Below, one piece after another: positions 1 through 12,432 of a DNA stretch of 60,000 nt. The DNA is from Takakia lepidozioides (taxonomy: Eukaryota; Streptophyta; Takakiopsida; Takakiales; Takakiaceae), in contig CM060733.1 in the NCBI GenBank assembly GCA_030704615.1, forward strand, positions 16,866,001 through 16,926,000. The letters are read 5' to 3'. Within the stretch, counting starts at the first letter, position 1; each line of letters opens with the position of its first letter. The position numbers were made by a program, and so were the translations under genes. Under the pieces are notes generated by a model that was not told the origin of the DNA, did not search any database, and saw only the letters and a list, made by a program, of their open reading frames with translations.

Positions 1-46
1 GCAAGTTAACTATCACTTACCTACCCACCGGGAAAATGAAGGGCAT

Positions 47-1170
47 TTGTTCAAAGTTGATGCTTTGGAAGGCCAATCTGCTGTGGAAGTCCCTCCTAGG
101 TCCGCTGTTCTTGCTTTGCTTGAGCTGTACCATGCCTCTACTTACGCTGGTCATTTGGGGGTTGCTAAGACAGTCAAACGATTACAAGAACAATATCATT
201 GGAAGGGGTTGGTGAAGGATGTTTCAGCTTTCGTTGCTAAATGTGTTCCATGTTATGCCAAGACCATCTTGCCTAGAACCGAGGCTCCATTACCATTACA
301 GCCTATCTTTGTTACTGAACCTTTTGCAAGGGTGGGCTTAGACTTAGTTGGACCCCTCAAACCCACTTCCAAGGGCTATGCTTACCTCACTGTAGCCACA
401 GATTACCTGACGAAATGGGTTGAGCTCCGACCATTGGTTGCTAAGGATAACGATGAAGTGGTACAATTCTTCTTTGACAAGGTGATCCTCTGACATGGTT
501 GTCCACTTGAGATCCTCACGGATCAAGGTACATAGTTTTGCAACCAACTCATGGAAATTGTCTTGTTCAATCTAAATACTATTCATGCGCGGTGACTGCT
601 CCCTAGAACCCCAGTGCAATGGCTTGACTGAATGTTTTAACCAAACCATGTGTCGGATGTTGGAGAAAAATGGGACTTATCGAAGAGTGGGACATGATTG
701 TTCCAATTCTGTTGTTTGCTTATCGCACTTCTATTCATGCTAGTACCAAGTTATCTCCTTTTGAGCTGTTGTATGGCAGGAAGTGCCGGTCCCCTTTGCA
801 TATCTCTTGGTTGCAGGTGTTGGCTACTGAGCCTGAAAACTGGGAGCAATTTTTGCTTACTATGGATGCTAAGCGCAGGCAGCTCCGTGAGACTGTCAAA
901 TCCAATATCCAGTTTGCACATGCATCTCAGGTTAAGTATTATAACCGTAAGGTTGTTTATTCTGAGTCTTTTAAAATAGGGCAATCTGTTTGTGTCAGAT
1001 TGCAACCAGGGAAGTAGGTTTCTAAGACTAAACGGCGCATAGATGGCCCTTACCTTATCACTGAAATTCTTCCAGATAGACAGTATGTGCTTCTTCCACA
1101 ACACTCTTCCACTGCTAATCTGGCTAGTTCGGTTCATGTGTCTTTATTAGTTCCCTGCACTCTAACGTTT
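47..1170 (+). pseudogene. Ty3/gypsy retrotransposon integrase region, broken
   Basis: This is the integrase end of a gypsy polyprotein, entering the window from the left. The zinc-binding HHCC module is visible (AGHLGVAKT, later CVPCYAK). It is followed by the catalytic core, with the first Asp in FARVGLDLVGPL, a second Asp in LTDQG just past base 510, and the Glu region as NGLTECFNQTM near 615-650. A TGA at 491-493 interrupts the reading frame, a TAG follows near 533, and a frameshift moves the rest to another frame. The segment 670-1017 (LLFAYRTSIHASTKLSPFEL, LYGRKCRSPL) ends at a TAG at 1015-1017, after which the family sequence continues (KRRIDGPYLITEILPD). The element is therefore dead. 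No chromodomain was seen. The integrase assignment is secure; the exact clade is not. Confidence 0.9.
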
Positions 1171-1662
1171 AACTTGACATGTTTGAATGTGAAAAATAGA
1201 CAGGTGATTTATATTCCAACTCGGACTGCAATATCTCGCCTGCAGTTTGTCCGTTTTGAGCCATAGTTAGCATTCGTTTGTTGTTTCGTGCTAGTCATGG
1301 CATCAGATTGTACCAGGCTTGGGGTTTTTCCAAGTTGATCTTTTGTCCTTCGCCCACCTTGCAGGGCAAGGTTTTATTCATTTGGTTTTTTTTCATTCCA
1401 AGCTTACTCGGATGCTAGTTTTTTTTTGCATAGTTTTGTTATAGTTCCCTTGTTCTCTTTTCCTTTCTAGCTCGCTAGAGCTCGCTTAGCTTGAGGGGCC
1501 AGCAAGCCTCACATATGTAAAGGCTCGATTCCGACATGCTTACTTTTGGGCATGGATGAATGAGATCGCGGATGGAGCAGGATGGGGATGCTCATTCAGG
1601 GTAACGAATGGCGCGCAAGATGATGCTCTCAGTTAGTCCTAGATGGATGATGACGGAGTAGC

Positions 1663-2005
1663 TGTTATGTATTAGGTGTCGGAACAGCTGGCTACAATTA
1701 AGTTGATGTTGTCTTTAGTTAACAGTTAGATTAGGATTAGATTAGGTGAGGTGGCCTGATTGTGTGGCCTAGCTGGGATGGCATCTGACCAACCAATGAA
1801 TGACGGCCGTTTGGCCGAGATAGGATTATATGCTTAAGTATTATATAAATCAAAGCACTCAAGGAATCAGGGTGGTGGATTTTGGTCACAGATCTTGTAC
1901 GGTGTACCTTGGAAGTGTTTGGATGAATGTGTATGAGTAAGGTTAATCTTTGTACTAGGTTCCATCCTATCAAGCGTGTCACTGCCCTACTGCGCTACAA
2001 CCCTC
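1663..2005 (+). repeat. Probable 3' LTR of the gypsy element
   Basis: About 400 bp after the integrase tail the sequence begins TGTTATGTATTAGGTGTCGG, a typical LTR start, preceded by purine-rich DNA. A TATA-like TTATATAAAT lies at 1841-1850, as expected for an LTR promoter. The right border is not certain because no clean CA end or matching second LTR is inside the window. About 340 bp is a guess from the loss of LTR-like features near 2000. Confidence 0.4.
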
Positions 2006-2697
2006 ATACTGGTAATACCGGACTGAAAGGGGGAATATATCCCCGGCCCCGGAATCTAGCCTCACAGGTTCAAGATTTGTTTTTCTTAATCCCTAAAAGC
2101 GATTCTTATTTTTTTCAAGGTACAAATTAGGGAAGACCCTAGACATAGGATGGGAGTTGAATGCCCGCATCCAAGGGTACCGGGATGGTTGCTGAGGCAC
2201 AGGTTGGTGGGCCCGCATTCAAATCCGCATGTGCCCTCTTGCCTATGTGGGATTCAAACCTGAGCCAAGGTGTGGTTCAATTCATATCTTCAATGATTAG
2301 AAGAAGATAAAGTAATGTTTTTGTATCTCCAAAATTCCAAAAAATTCCAAGTCCTTGAAGCGGATCTCCGCTCCCCTATTCCCAACCACCTTCCTAGCAT
2401 AAGGCAATAATCCTTCGGGGTGAAGAGACACCATAATTTACGCTTCCTTTGGGAGGCATCAAATATAAGTATGAGGATGGGTATGGGTATTTCTAGTTTT
2501 GAGATACCCTGGTCCTAGGCACGGGTATGGCAAAAACTCAATGACATACTGGGGCAGCATGTACAATGGTATGAGATAAAACCTGCATAGCTTTATAAAA
2601 AGACCCAAGTGGAGTGATTGTACAAATGGGTGTAACTGTCCCCAAGAGGAAACAACCAAAGCTCGTAGAGCTAGATATATTAACACAAAGAAAGAAA
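2006..2697. other. Non-coding DNA between gypsy LTR and LINE; LINE 3' tail on right side
   Basis: I see no gene here. The right half (about 2459-2697), read on the minus strand, directly continues from the LINE stop codon and is probably its 3' untranslated tail. A 38-bp core at 2402-2439 recurs at 23586-23623 and 43782-43819, where it is on the opposite strand. Short tRNA-promoter-like words near 2180-2260 are too weak to call. Confidence 0.5.
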
Positions 2698-4866
2698 TCA
2701 AATTATTCTAGTATCACCTACAGCCTGAAGAAGGTTAGACAACAGGAAAGAGGGTGGATCAAAGAGTGCGGGGAGGCGTGATGAAGCCGCCCCCTCTGCC
2801 CGACGTAAAATAGATTGAGCTTGAGCCTTTTGCAAAGCAACAGAAACTCGTTGTCTAAAGAAAACTAGAAGAACATAGGCGTATGAGCTTCCAAGGCTTT
2901 TGTTTTCTGCTGCACGATAGGCACATGTGCAAAAGAACTCGTTGAACTGATGATGCAAACAACCAAAGATCTGGACTGCCAAAGGAAGAAATGTGTCTGC
3001 CTAATAGTCATGCTCATTTCCCTGCGCAGCTACTGAAGCGGCAACTCCCTGTGATGAGGCTGTGCGGGGCAGGAGATCCGACCTACTAGAATCAACGATG
3101 ACAACGTCCGCCAATGTACGTAGTCCGTCCTGTGAGAGAACAATGTCAACCCGTCGTCGAGTGGAATGGCGATTATGGGTGGATGGGAGTATGTGCACCT
3201 GCTCTCGAATGACATGTATCCCAGCATCACGAACAACCGCAGCTGCTGCATCCCGGACGACGTCATGGGTCGCAGTGCGTTCTCCACCGCAGGGGCAACG
3301 AAGAAGATGTACGCCGAGTGAATCGAGAGGATGGCGACAAACACACTGTTGTAGTCCTAACACAGAGGGATGCGGAAGACCCAGTCGAGCTCGTAGGGAG
3401 GTGGTAAATACAGCAGAAGACATATGGAAGGGTGCAATGGTTGGTCGTACCGTGAGCCACGCGCCTGCTCTGGGCCTTGCGCATGAGAGAAGTCTGGCCC
3501 AATGTGCATCTGAAGGAGCGTCAGAAAGCATGCTGGCAAATGAGTGTCGGTGCACGCGTTCCATGATGGTATCTCATAAATGCTCCAGACCTTGAGTGAC
3601 CAACTATTCAAAGGGTGGCAGACAAGCCCGTGTTGATGTTGGGATGAGATCCCGCGCTGAACGAAGATGTTGCTGGAAGGACAAAGAGCCATCGTCGATG
3701 TGGGCAACCACCTCTATGAGAAAAAGGCGTTGCTGACACAGAAACCGAGATGCCAAGGCTGGAGCGACTAAAGCCCAATTACCTAGGAAGGCAGCAGGGG
3801 CAGTGACGACTGTGGATAGTAAACCCACTCATCCAGAAGAGATCGGGAGGGTAGCTTGACGACATGCCAAGGGCCCCTGCTCACTATCAAATGCACCTGG
3901 GTCTAATAGACGATCAAAAATCCCCCTAACAGTCGTATCAAAAGAAGACAGAAGCTCCACAAACTGGGGAGTAGGGGGGAAACAACGCACCTGCATATCG
4001 CCTAGTTTGGGAAGAAGCTCTATATGGCTTGTATCCTGAAGCAAAGCGTCTTGGAGGAAAGATGTTGTGTAAGGGGTACTACCAAAGGGAACACCTAACA
4101 CTCGAATACCGTCAGATGGTGCTAGAAAGTCGACAGGGGGCACAAAATCTGAAGGCAGACCAGAGGGTGACCAAACTGTGGATTTGCGAGGTTGAACAGT
4201 GAGCCCAAGAGAGTGAAGTTGGGTAGCAAAGTGATGGAAAGCCATAAGGATATCAGTGGGAGGGCCAGTGATGTGGGTATCATCAGCAATAGAAGGAAAT
4301 ATACAGGATTGGAAGGCTTGCGCAGATGAGCGAAGGGCTCGGAAGTGGGCAAAAGCAAAAGAGGTCCCCCTAATGGATCGCCCTGACGGGTTCCTACTTC
4401 GGACTGGATTATAAAAAGTTCTCCGGTACGGGTGTGATGACTGTAAAACAAAGGGGTGGAGGAAGCATAAAACAATCTCACAAAGGGAATGAGTTGATGG
4501 CATGCGCCGCCGGCTGATCGCAGTTCTTGAAATATTGTTGATCTGGACACCGTGTTGAAGGCGTTGGTCACATCCACCTAAAGGACGACCCAGTCTGGAT
4601 GAAGGTCAAGGGAAGCCGAATCCCATGCACTACCGCTTCACAACCTCCCGGAGTAGCAACCCAAAACTGATATGGAGAAAAGTGAGAAGAAAAGACCTCC
4701 CGAAACTAGATGCAGATAGAGCGGCTCACCAAGCGATATAGAACCTCCCCCACTGCAATAGGACGAATCCCACCTGTGTTCTTGGACATGGCCAAGAGCC
4801 GTGCTGCTCCAAGCAAACGTGCTACTGGGGGAGGTTCTGAATCGCTTGGTTCATCATACTCCATTC
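2698..4866 (-). pseudogene. Non-LTR retrotransposon (RT plus restriction-like endonuclease), 5'-truncated
   Basis: Read on the minus strand, this is the C-terminal half of a LINE polyprotein. The reverse transcriptase shows GGIRPIAVGEVLYRLVSR near 4790-4720, then DVTNAFNTVSR, GTRQGDPLGG and the catalytic ADDTHI (YADD box equivalent). A Cys/His knuckle follows (QCVCRHPLDSLGVHLLRCPC) and then a PD-(D/E)XK-type nuclease (RRVDIVLSQDGLRTLADVVI). The protein continues past an in-frame TAG at 3001-3003 into FLPLAVQIFGCLHHQFNEF and ends at 2698. Several frameshifts between 3570 and 4600 and the loss of the N-terminus at about 4866 show a dead, 5'-truncated copy. The downstream endonuclease places it in the early-branching RLE-type LINEs rather than the L1 type usual in seed plants. 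Confidence 0.88.
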
Positions 4867-5291
4867 AAAGCTGAAAAAAAACTAGGGGGAAATTAAAACC
4901 CCCCAGCCCACAATAGTAAGGCACACAACATTTTTGTTTTGAACAACATATTGCAGTGTCCTAAAAAATACAAAATCCTATAATTCTTGAGTGGCTCGTG
5001 TGAACATTTTCCCGCCCTTACTGTGCATTGTTTGCAGGAAGAAAGGAGGGAAGGAGAAAAGGAGCGAAAGAGAGAGAAAATCGTTTGCTGAGGAGCTGGA
5101 GCTTGTGATCAAGCAACGCTGGTTGATGAGATAAGAGACCGTTTTGTGAGAGATCATCCAGCAAGGAGGTGACTGGCCAAGGAAGTCCAGCATTTACAGG
5201 GGCTTGTGAGGAGATCCAAGTTTCTGGCCTCTTAATTTGCAGCCCTGCAAAGGTTTAGAGGTCGGTGTTTGATCTCTCTGTTATTCACGGC
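4867..5291 (+). promoter_or_regulatory. PSF1 upstream region with E2F-like site
   Basis: The 425 bp between the LINE remnant and the PSF1 start codon hold no coding sequence. TTTTCCCGCCC at 5007-5017 matches the E2F/DP consensus TTTSSCGC, about 275 bp before the ATG. GINS subunits are S-phase genes and E2F control is expected for them, so the site is plausible; binding is inferred. No convincing TATA box was seen. Confidence 0.5.
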
Positions 5292-7427
5292 ATGTACGGA
5301 AGGACGGGAGCACAGCTGGTTCGGGAGCTTGCAAACTGTGATGATGATCAAATCCGCCGTTTCAATGTACCATGTTGCCTGCCCGCTTGAGTTCAAGTTG
5401 TAGTGGCTACTTGCTGTGTTTAATTCTTAACTCTCTTTCGTAGTTCTTTGATGCCTGCAGCTTCATTGCTATGTGTCTTTGGCTAATTGTTATGATTCAA
5501 GTCCTCAATTGAACTATATTGTGTTTTCTATTTTTTCAGCATGACCTCTTCAACCAGGCGTTGAGTGAGATACAGGAACACTTCCACCAACTAACAACGT
5601 TTATGGAGTGAGTGATTTTGACTTTGAAACAGTATGAATGCCTTTGCACAATGTTGTGTTATGGTCCTGTTCAATGAAGGCTCAACAGGAGCATTGCATC
5701 AACCTCCTTTCAATCAACTAGGCATCTTAAAGAGGCGAGAGTAAGATGTGAGGGAGCAATCGTGAGTGCATCTGCTGACATCAGGAATACCTTCCAACTG
5801 CAAGACAGAACTATCACTTTGCACGGACTAAGTTAGGAAGTCCTGTCAAAGACAGCCATGTAGCATCTATGCCAAAGATTATACTCAGAGGGGATTACTG
5901 TCTTAGGGTTTTGACAGGGTGTAGTTTTGTAGTTTCTCTTCATCAGCCTAGCTTGCGACATGGGGTTGGAGGTGTGAAGCTCAAAGGCTGAGGGGTTGTT
6001 TGACCTCTCTATATGGTGAACCACCAAACTAGAGAGAGTGCAGCAAGTCTCAACAACTTCCCTTTTCCCAAGACGATTCAAAGGCTGTCAATGCTCGTAA
6101 TGAGCCTTTCAGGGTTGGTGCAGGAAGATGCATGAAGAAACTCCAGATGGGCAGGGAACCCAGGATAATGGGAATTACAATGGTGCTCTTATCCATCATC
6201 AGAGCATACTCCGTAACAAGCGCTGCCTCTTGGCTTATCTGTAAGTCTCATCCTGTTTCAGAAATGGCTTCTAGGCAGAAAATACTTTTAAGGCAGAAAT
6301 TCTTTCTTGACTTGACAAAGCTGATTTTATTCTTTTGAGTGTGAGAGGGAGACAACAATATCCAAAAGATTGGTATCACGTGTTAGAATTCTTGCTGCAG
6401 GTACAATCGGGCAACCAGAATACAGCGTCTAAGATGGCAGCTGGGAGCAGTACTTCCTGAAGATATTCAAAACATGTTGCACCCATCTGAAAAGGAGCTC
6501 TTTAAGAGTTACTCAGACATTCTTGGCTCCTACATGACGAATATCAATCTAGATCTCACTGTGGTAATGTTCCTGCACCAGAACAACTGTAACTGTATGG
6601 ATTGAAACTCACTTTTCCACAGGTGAGGGCTTTGTGCTGGCCACTTGCTCAATTGAACATGGTTGACAGTGTCATTGACTCTTTGAAGAGAAGTGTGCAG
6701 ATAGTTCATAGTTTATCCGCCGAATTTGGTAGCAGGTGGCTTTATCAAGTTTTGCATTTAGCCCCACCCATCAGTCAAAGGACTTGACCTGCCTTCCTGC
6801 TGGGTGAACTCATTCATGTTTGCCAGCAGGGCAGGTATATAGCTTCAGACGATTGCGCACGGGTGTGCACATTTTCTGTAATTTGACTGAATTAAACCGC
6901 ATCTTGATCTCAATTCAAGGCTCTGCCAAGGCTGCCTCAAGTGAGGCCCGGCACATCTGGATGGTGTTCTCCAGGTGTCCTTGGGGGGGCAGAAGTGCTA
7001 TGTGCTTGAAGAAGGAAAATATGGGAACTGTGCTGGAACTATGTAGTGCTGATGAAGTGACTCCGCATGGGCAGGATGCCACGCCACCTAAGGACCCCTA
7101 CATTCAAGTGCGAGTTATGGACAATATTGGGGAGATCCTGCTGGATGACCAATGTACATCATTGTTGCGCAACTCCATTCATTTCATGAAACGAACAGAA
7201 GCAGAGTCTCTTGTCTCACAGGTATTTTATGTACAAATCTTTGTGAGAAAGAGACCAAGTTGGTCTAACTGCTACAGGATGGCAACTATCAGATTGAGAT
7301 TTGTGTACTGCAGCTTTGACTTTTACATAGGGCCAGAAGGGGTTTTGCAGACTTGTAAACTGCACTGTGTTTGGTTTGTCAATTTGTGCTGTGACTTCAG
7401 GGTCTTCTTGAGGAGTTCAATGGATAG
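5292..7427 (+). CDS. PSF1: DNA replication complex GINS protein PSF1
   Basis: PSF1 is one of four subunits of GINS, which joins Cdc45 and MCM2-7 to form the nuclear replicative helicase. Six exons splice cleanly with GT-AG borders and matching phases: 5292-5366, 5540-5607, 6124-6240, 6401-6563, 7075-7221, 7401-7427. Together they give 198 codons and a stop, the usual length for the family. The N-terminus MYGRTGAQLVREL matches the family start, which fixes the start codon. The conserved core reads GALIHHQSILRNKRCLLAYL, YNRATRIQRLRWQLGAVLP and LFKSYSDILGSYM. The C-terminal domain has PPKDPYIQVRVMDNIGEI and ends GLLEEFNG. The acceptor of exon 5 has a weak pyrimidine tract but fits the phase. No damage is seen, so the gene looks functional. 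Confidence 0.95.
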
Positions 7428-8316
7428 AAAGAATGACCACTTGGAAAGGTCAGTAACCTGGGCCAGATTATAGGCAGGTGGGCCTTCTGTTCTCTTCCCC
7501 ACCACTACAGGTGTAAGCACGGTACATTGACAGCGAGATCGATTTGCAGGGTTCGCTTTCAATTTGAGATCAGCTCTCATTCAGGCTAGATCAGGCTCTG
7601 GTAAATACTGGAAGGTAACTTCAAGGTGAAGACAGCAATTGGAATCTATGTCACCAGCAGTGCTTCTGCACGACTTCCTGAAATTTCTGCTTTGCATGAA
7701 AATTCTCTTTCTGAATTCGAACTTCGGGAGACCTGATGTTGCCATTGTCGAGGGTGCTCTTGAATATCAAAACTACGAAATGTTTGCGCCCACCCGCTCT
7801 TGCACCATTGTAGCCAAATTCCCACTGCAACGCTGATTTCAGATAGCTGACTTCATTGTGGCGGTTCCATAATTGATTTACACAACGGACTGAAATAAAC
7901 ACGAAAGTGCATCATTGCCCCAACTGGAGGACATCAAGTGTGTGCGTACATGATACTTCCGTCGACCAAATGGCAAGCCCTCCACCGTGTACAACAGCAC
8001 AAGCATGCAGAGCAGTCAAGTTCGTGAACAATCTCTCAAACATAAAAGATTTGGGCTAACTATTCCTTCATTGCTTAGAGGTTGATTATTTCACGGAATT
8101 GCTCTTTATGATTCTAGTGACCCATTCCGAATCTGGAATATGACAGTGAAATAGGTCACTAGAACTTAGCCCTAATCTTTTATGCAAGGGAACGGGATTT
8201 CTAGTGACTATTACAACAAGAAGCAGCCGAAGAAGAGGAAGAAGAAAGAGAGAAGAAAGAGAGTGGGAAGTCGGACAACGGGAAAAAAGAATATGGAATA
8301 TGGGGGTACACGGAGC
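7428..8316. other. Intergenic DNA between PSF1 and HCF173
   Basis: This contains the PSF1 3' untranslated region and spacer. I see no further gene, RNA or recognisable transposon. Open frames here are short and have no family resemblance. Confidence 0.5.
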
Positions 8317-8430
8317 CACGTGTCTCTCCTTCTATCCACTCTTCCACCACACTGTTTGAATAGCGCCCGGCCTTGCGCTTCACAGGAAGGAGTTTATAAA
8401 TGTGGGAAACGAAGGGAAGGACAAGAGCGG
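8317..8430 (+). promoter_or_regulatory. Putative HCF173 core promoter (G-box and TATA box)
   Basis: A CACGTG G-box lies at 8317-8322 and a TATAAA at 8395-8400, placed as in light-regulated plant promoters. Transcription would start near 8425-8430, giving a long leader. A good splice donor (GAG|GTAAGT) at 8509/8510 and an acceptor-like AACAG just before the start codon suggest a leader intron. The leader has an early ATG at about 8489, so an upstream open frame is possible. All of this is inferred from motifs and spacing. Confidence 0.4.
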
Positions 8431-9116
8431 GTGGTTGTGAAGCGGTTGGCAGAGTGAGAGCCACACGTCGGGGCTGCTTGTGAATGCCATGGTGGCAGGG
8501 ATGGAGGAGGTAAGTAGGTAGCGGAGGATGAGGTAAGGTAAGGTAGACAGATTCCAGGATCATGGCTTCCATCGGATCAGTGCACCACGTGGAAAGTAGG
8601 CCCGGTAATGGATCTCCTGCAAGCGATCTGCCTCACGTAGACCAAGAATGAAGAGTACGAGTGTGTTTTGTAGTGAGAGGGAGAGAGTGTCTGTTATGGT
8701 TGAGGGAGATTCGGATAGGGAGTGTCCGGCTGGAGAAAGGAATTCGGATTGATGAACTTGTCTGGTGCTGGAAGAAGAGGAGATGAGGATAGGGAGTGGA
8801 GGAGGAGATTGAGAAAGAAAGAGTGTAGACGGCAACATTGTCTGTACAGCAGGTGTTGAATTCAAGAGCTGAAGGTTGGAGTAGGCATTGCCATGGAGCA
8901 TCCCTTGCAGGCGTCCCTTGTGGAATTTTCATAAATGAAGATGACATAAACTGCGCAAGCTGCAAGTAATACTTTAATTATGAAAGGGCAGCTATCTTCA
9001 TAATTTTTGTTGTTGTAGAGTCTCTTCCGACCCTGCATTATCTGGCTATGTCCATTCGGCAAGATATTAGGCAATTGCTTGATAGGTAAGACCTTGGTGA
9101 GGCCAGCTAAACAGGC

Positions 9117-12100
9117 ATGGCTACTGCACTCGCGGGTAATCCGCTTTGCCCGTGGGGAACTCAAGACAGGAATTCTAGTCTCTGTGTTCTTCCTTGGAAG
9201 TCAAGCATCTGTGGCATCAAACTCAGCGTTCAATCTTACAGCCGAGGTCATCTGGTACAGGGACCTCTCGCGGTGAATGCCGCTAGTGAAGACAGAGAAG
9301 GTAGCAGTGGAGACGAGGGCGACAGAGGTGGTCGGGAGGAGGGAAGCAGTACCCCTACCACTAGCGGCAAGCAGCAGGTGTGATCCATTTTACAACTTCC
9401 ATAATCAAATCCTGGAACGAAGGTACAAGGAACATTAATATTCGAGCCTTCCTGACTCTCTTGTGAAGAAGGATATGTAATAATTAGACATGTCTGCTTA
9501 ATTGTGTTGCCTTGCCGTCCATGCTTGTATGGTTGATATCAAAGCGCTTGTAGAAATGCATTCATTTCCAGTCTTGCTACTGTATCGGGGACTACTAAGC
9601 TGGGCATTACTACTGGCCCTGGGAGATGACAAATTGCTGTCAAATCTTCGCTTCTATTTCACGACAGTGATTGATGCAAAACCTTTTAAGCCAGACAATG
9701 TAGAGCTTAAAGTCATGATTCCTGTACTTGAATGGATTGTGAGATAAAATCCAGCCTCGAAGGCTTGACTAACGACGCAATAGCAATGGTGAATCCAGGT
9801 CGCATTGAGCTTGGAGGATGTAAATCCAGTGGGTCTAGGCAGGCGATCACGGCAGCTCTTTGACGATGTATGGCGCCGTCTGACAGAGCTAGGCCAGCTC
9901 ACCAGCTCACCCCGGGGGATTGATGACTACGATTACGAGAATGTGCTGGTGGGGGGGCCAATGTGCGATTTCACCACTCCCAATGCGGAGTTGACCACTG
10001 TGCTTGTGGCTGGGGCAACAGGGCGTGTGGGTCGCATTCTTGTTCGCAAACTTCAGATTCGAGGCTACAAAGTGAAGGTGTTCTAATTTTCCCTCTTCCT
10101 GCAGTACACACGTTGTCAAAGGTTATCTATCATCCTTGGACTTACTTGGCCTCCACCACAGGTTATCATTCATGAATCACATCCCTAGGAGGTAACATGG
10201 TGGTTAATGCATCCTTTAAGGTCCGACCGCCATAGAGATGGAAGTTAGTGGGTAGCAGCTTTTTGATGGGATTCTGTGAAGTGCAAAGAAGGAACTTATG
10301 GATGCCCCAATCCTGTGCAGTGATGAAAGGTGTAATATGATTGTGTGGATGCTGAGCAGGCATTGGTGAGGAATGCCGATGAGGAGACACTGCAGATGCT
10401 CCCTCGATCCGTCCAAATTGTTGTGGGTGACCTGGGAGAACCTGCCACCTTGAAGGAAGCTGTAGAAGGCTGCAATAAAATCATATGCTGTGCAACAGCA
10501 CGATCCTCAATCACTGGAGATTTGGCCAGAGTGGACCATCAGGGTGTTGCCAATTTGTCAAAAGCTTTCCAGGTTTTTGATTTTGCACTGAAGTCCTGTC
10601 TTTCATTGATTCATTGTACTTAAGGGAGAGAAGTGAAATGAAATAATACTTTCTAACGTCTGCAGAAAGCTCAAAGAGCTTATGGGACAAGAGAAAGAAT
10701 GAAACAAGAAACAGAGTGTGGCCCTCTCCACGGACCTGATAGTAGAAAAGAAGAACTGCTCTTCACTTTTGAATCCCCTCCTGTTACATACCTGGCTCAA
10801 GTTGGGCACAGTCAGTCCTCCCATTGCAGGTTGTCCCACCTACCTGAAAGCAATGAAATGATAATTTATAGTGTCAGCAGAAAGCTCAAAGAGCTTATGG
10901 GACAAGAGAAAGCATGGAACAAGAAAGAAAGAGGGCCCTCCACAAGCAGTCCAAAAGCAACTGTGGTACCATCCATGGGAAGCTCAAAGAGCTTATGGGA
11001 CAAAATGGAAAAAAACATTAGAGAGGAAACAAAGCCAGAGCTAAAAAACAGCACAAAAGCAACTACTGCTCGAGGGATTGTCTAAGGGTCAAGGCCTCGT
11101 GCAGGTAAGCTGCCAAGCATTTCTGATCCTCATAGTGGAAGAGAGATTGAGTTCTGCGGAATAGACAGTGGAATCTCCCACGGATCCTGTAAAATAGAGG
11201 GCCATAAAAGAAGTAAGTGTTCTTCAGTTTCATTTTCCTGGTTACGCCCGGTGCAAGCTGGGCGAAGGAAGAAAGAAACAAAATAGAGAGAGGGGCCAAA
11301 AACAGCAAATAAAGCTCAAGGGATTGTCTAAGCGTCAATGCTTCATGCAGATAAGCTGCCAAGTATTTCTGAGCCTCGTAATGGAAGACCTCCGGGAGAG
11401 ATTGGGTATTCCGGACAATTGAATCTCCCACGGATCTCATGGTATAAAGGGCAGTGAAAGAAGAAATGTTTGTCAGTTGCAACTTCTCTGTAGTTCCCAA
11501 TGCAGGAAGAAAGGACGGAGACTTTACAATGTGAACAGAGGTAAAGAAAGAATGGCTAGAAAGTTTGTAATGTCCACACGGGGCTGTGAGAGCCCATGCG
11601 ACAAAGGTGAACAACAAGAAACCACTGAACAATCAACTTTAGAGTGTATGAGATAGAGTGAGGAAGAAAAAAAGAAGGTTAATATATCTGTGGGAGGCCC
11701 AAATTGTCCACAGGGGGGGGGTTTGAAAGAATGTACTCATAAGATGTTGTTTGCCGTAGCCTTACGGCCAGTTTGGGCAGAACAAAAGGGCACAGAGATT
11801 ACCTTTGTGAGGGGCTCACTCGAGTAGTTGGACTTACCGCGACATAAACACTTAGTTCAGTCTTCAAAATTTCCTCTAGAAAACTTTGACACAAACATCA
11901 ATCTTCTGTGTGTGATCTGGACCGGCCAGGTCTTTAGGCTCAGCCTCAAGATTTTGAAAAATGGTGACCAAAGGTGCATGGATTATGTTCTTCATATTCC
12001 TGAAGAGGGGTTTGCTCTCTGATGAGAATACCCGGAGGGAACAGAGAAATTACTCGAAGTCGTTGTCTGCTGTAGCCTTGTGGCCATAGACCTTGCACCC

Positions 12101-12392
12101 AGTTTAGGCGGAACAAAAGGGCACAGACACTACCTTTGTTAGGGCTCACTCCAGTAGTGGGACTTACCATGATATAAACAATTAGTTCTGGCTTTCAAGA
12201 TTCCCTTAGAAAGCCCTTCACAGACATCAGACTGTTGTGTATGATCTGCTGAACAGTTTGATCCCAACTGGGCCAGGGCTTTAGGCTCAGCCTGGAGATT
12301 TGAAAGTTGGTGAACAGAGGTGCAGGATTGTGTTCTTTGTGTTCCTGAAGAGGGCTTTTCTCTGATGAGAATACCCCTGGAGGGAGAGGAGG

Positions 12393-12432
<40 letters not shown>

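Noticed and set aside
3062-3595. Plus-strand open frame of 177 codons
   Set aside because: It is the antisense shadow of the LINE endonuclease domain, which is clearly coding on the minus strand.
6820-7473. Single long plus-strand frame of 217 codons in PSF1
   Set aside because: It reads through intron 4, exon 5 and intron 5; only 7075-7221 is coding in this frame, as shown by family sequence and splice sites.
8086-8965. Several overlapping minus-strand open frames upstream of HCF173
   Set aside because: Low-complexity Ser/Leu/Pro translations of purine-rich leader DNA on the other strand; no domain.
11063-11632. Minus-strand open frame of 189 codons with repeated AAYLHEALTLRQSLE
   Set aside because: Lies wholly in HCF173 intron 3; the peptide repeat reflects the local DNA duplication, and no family resemblance was seen.
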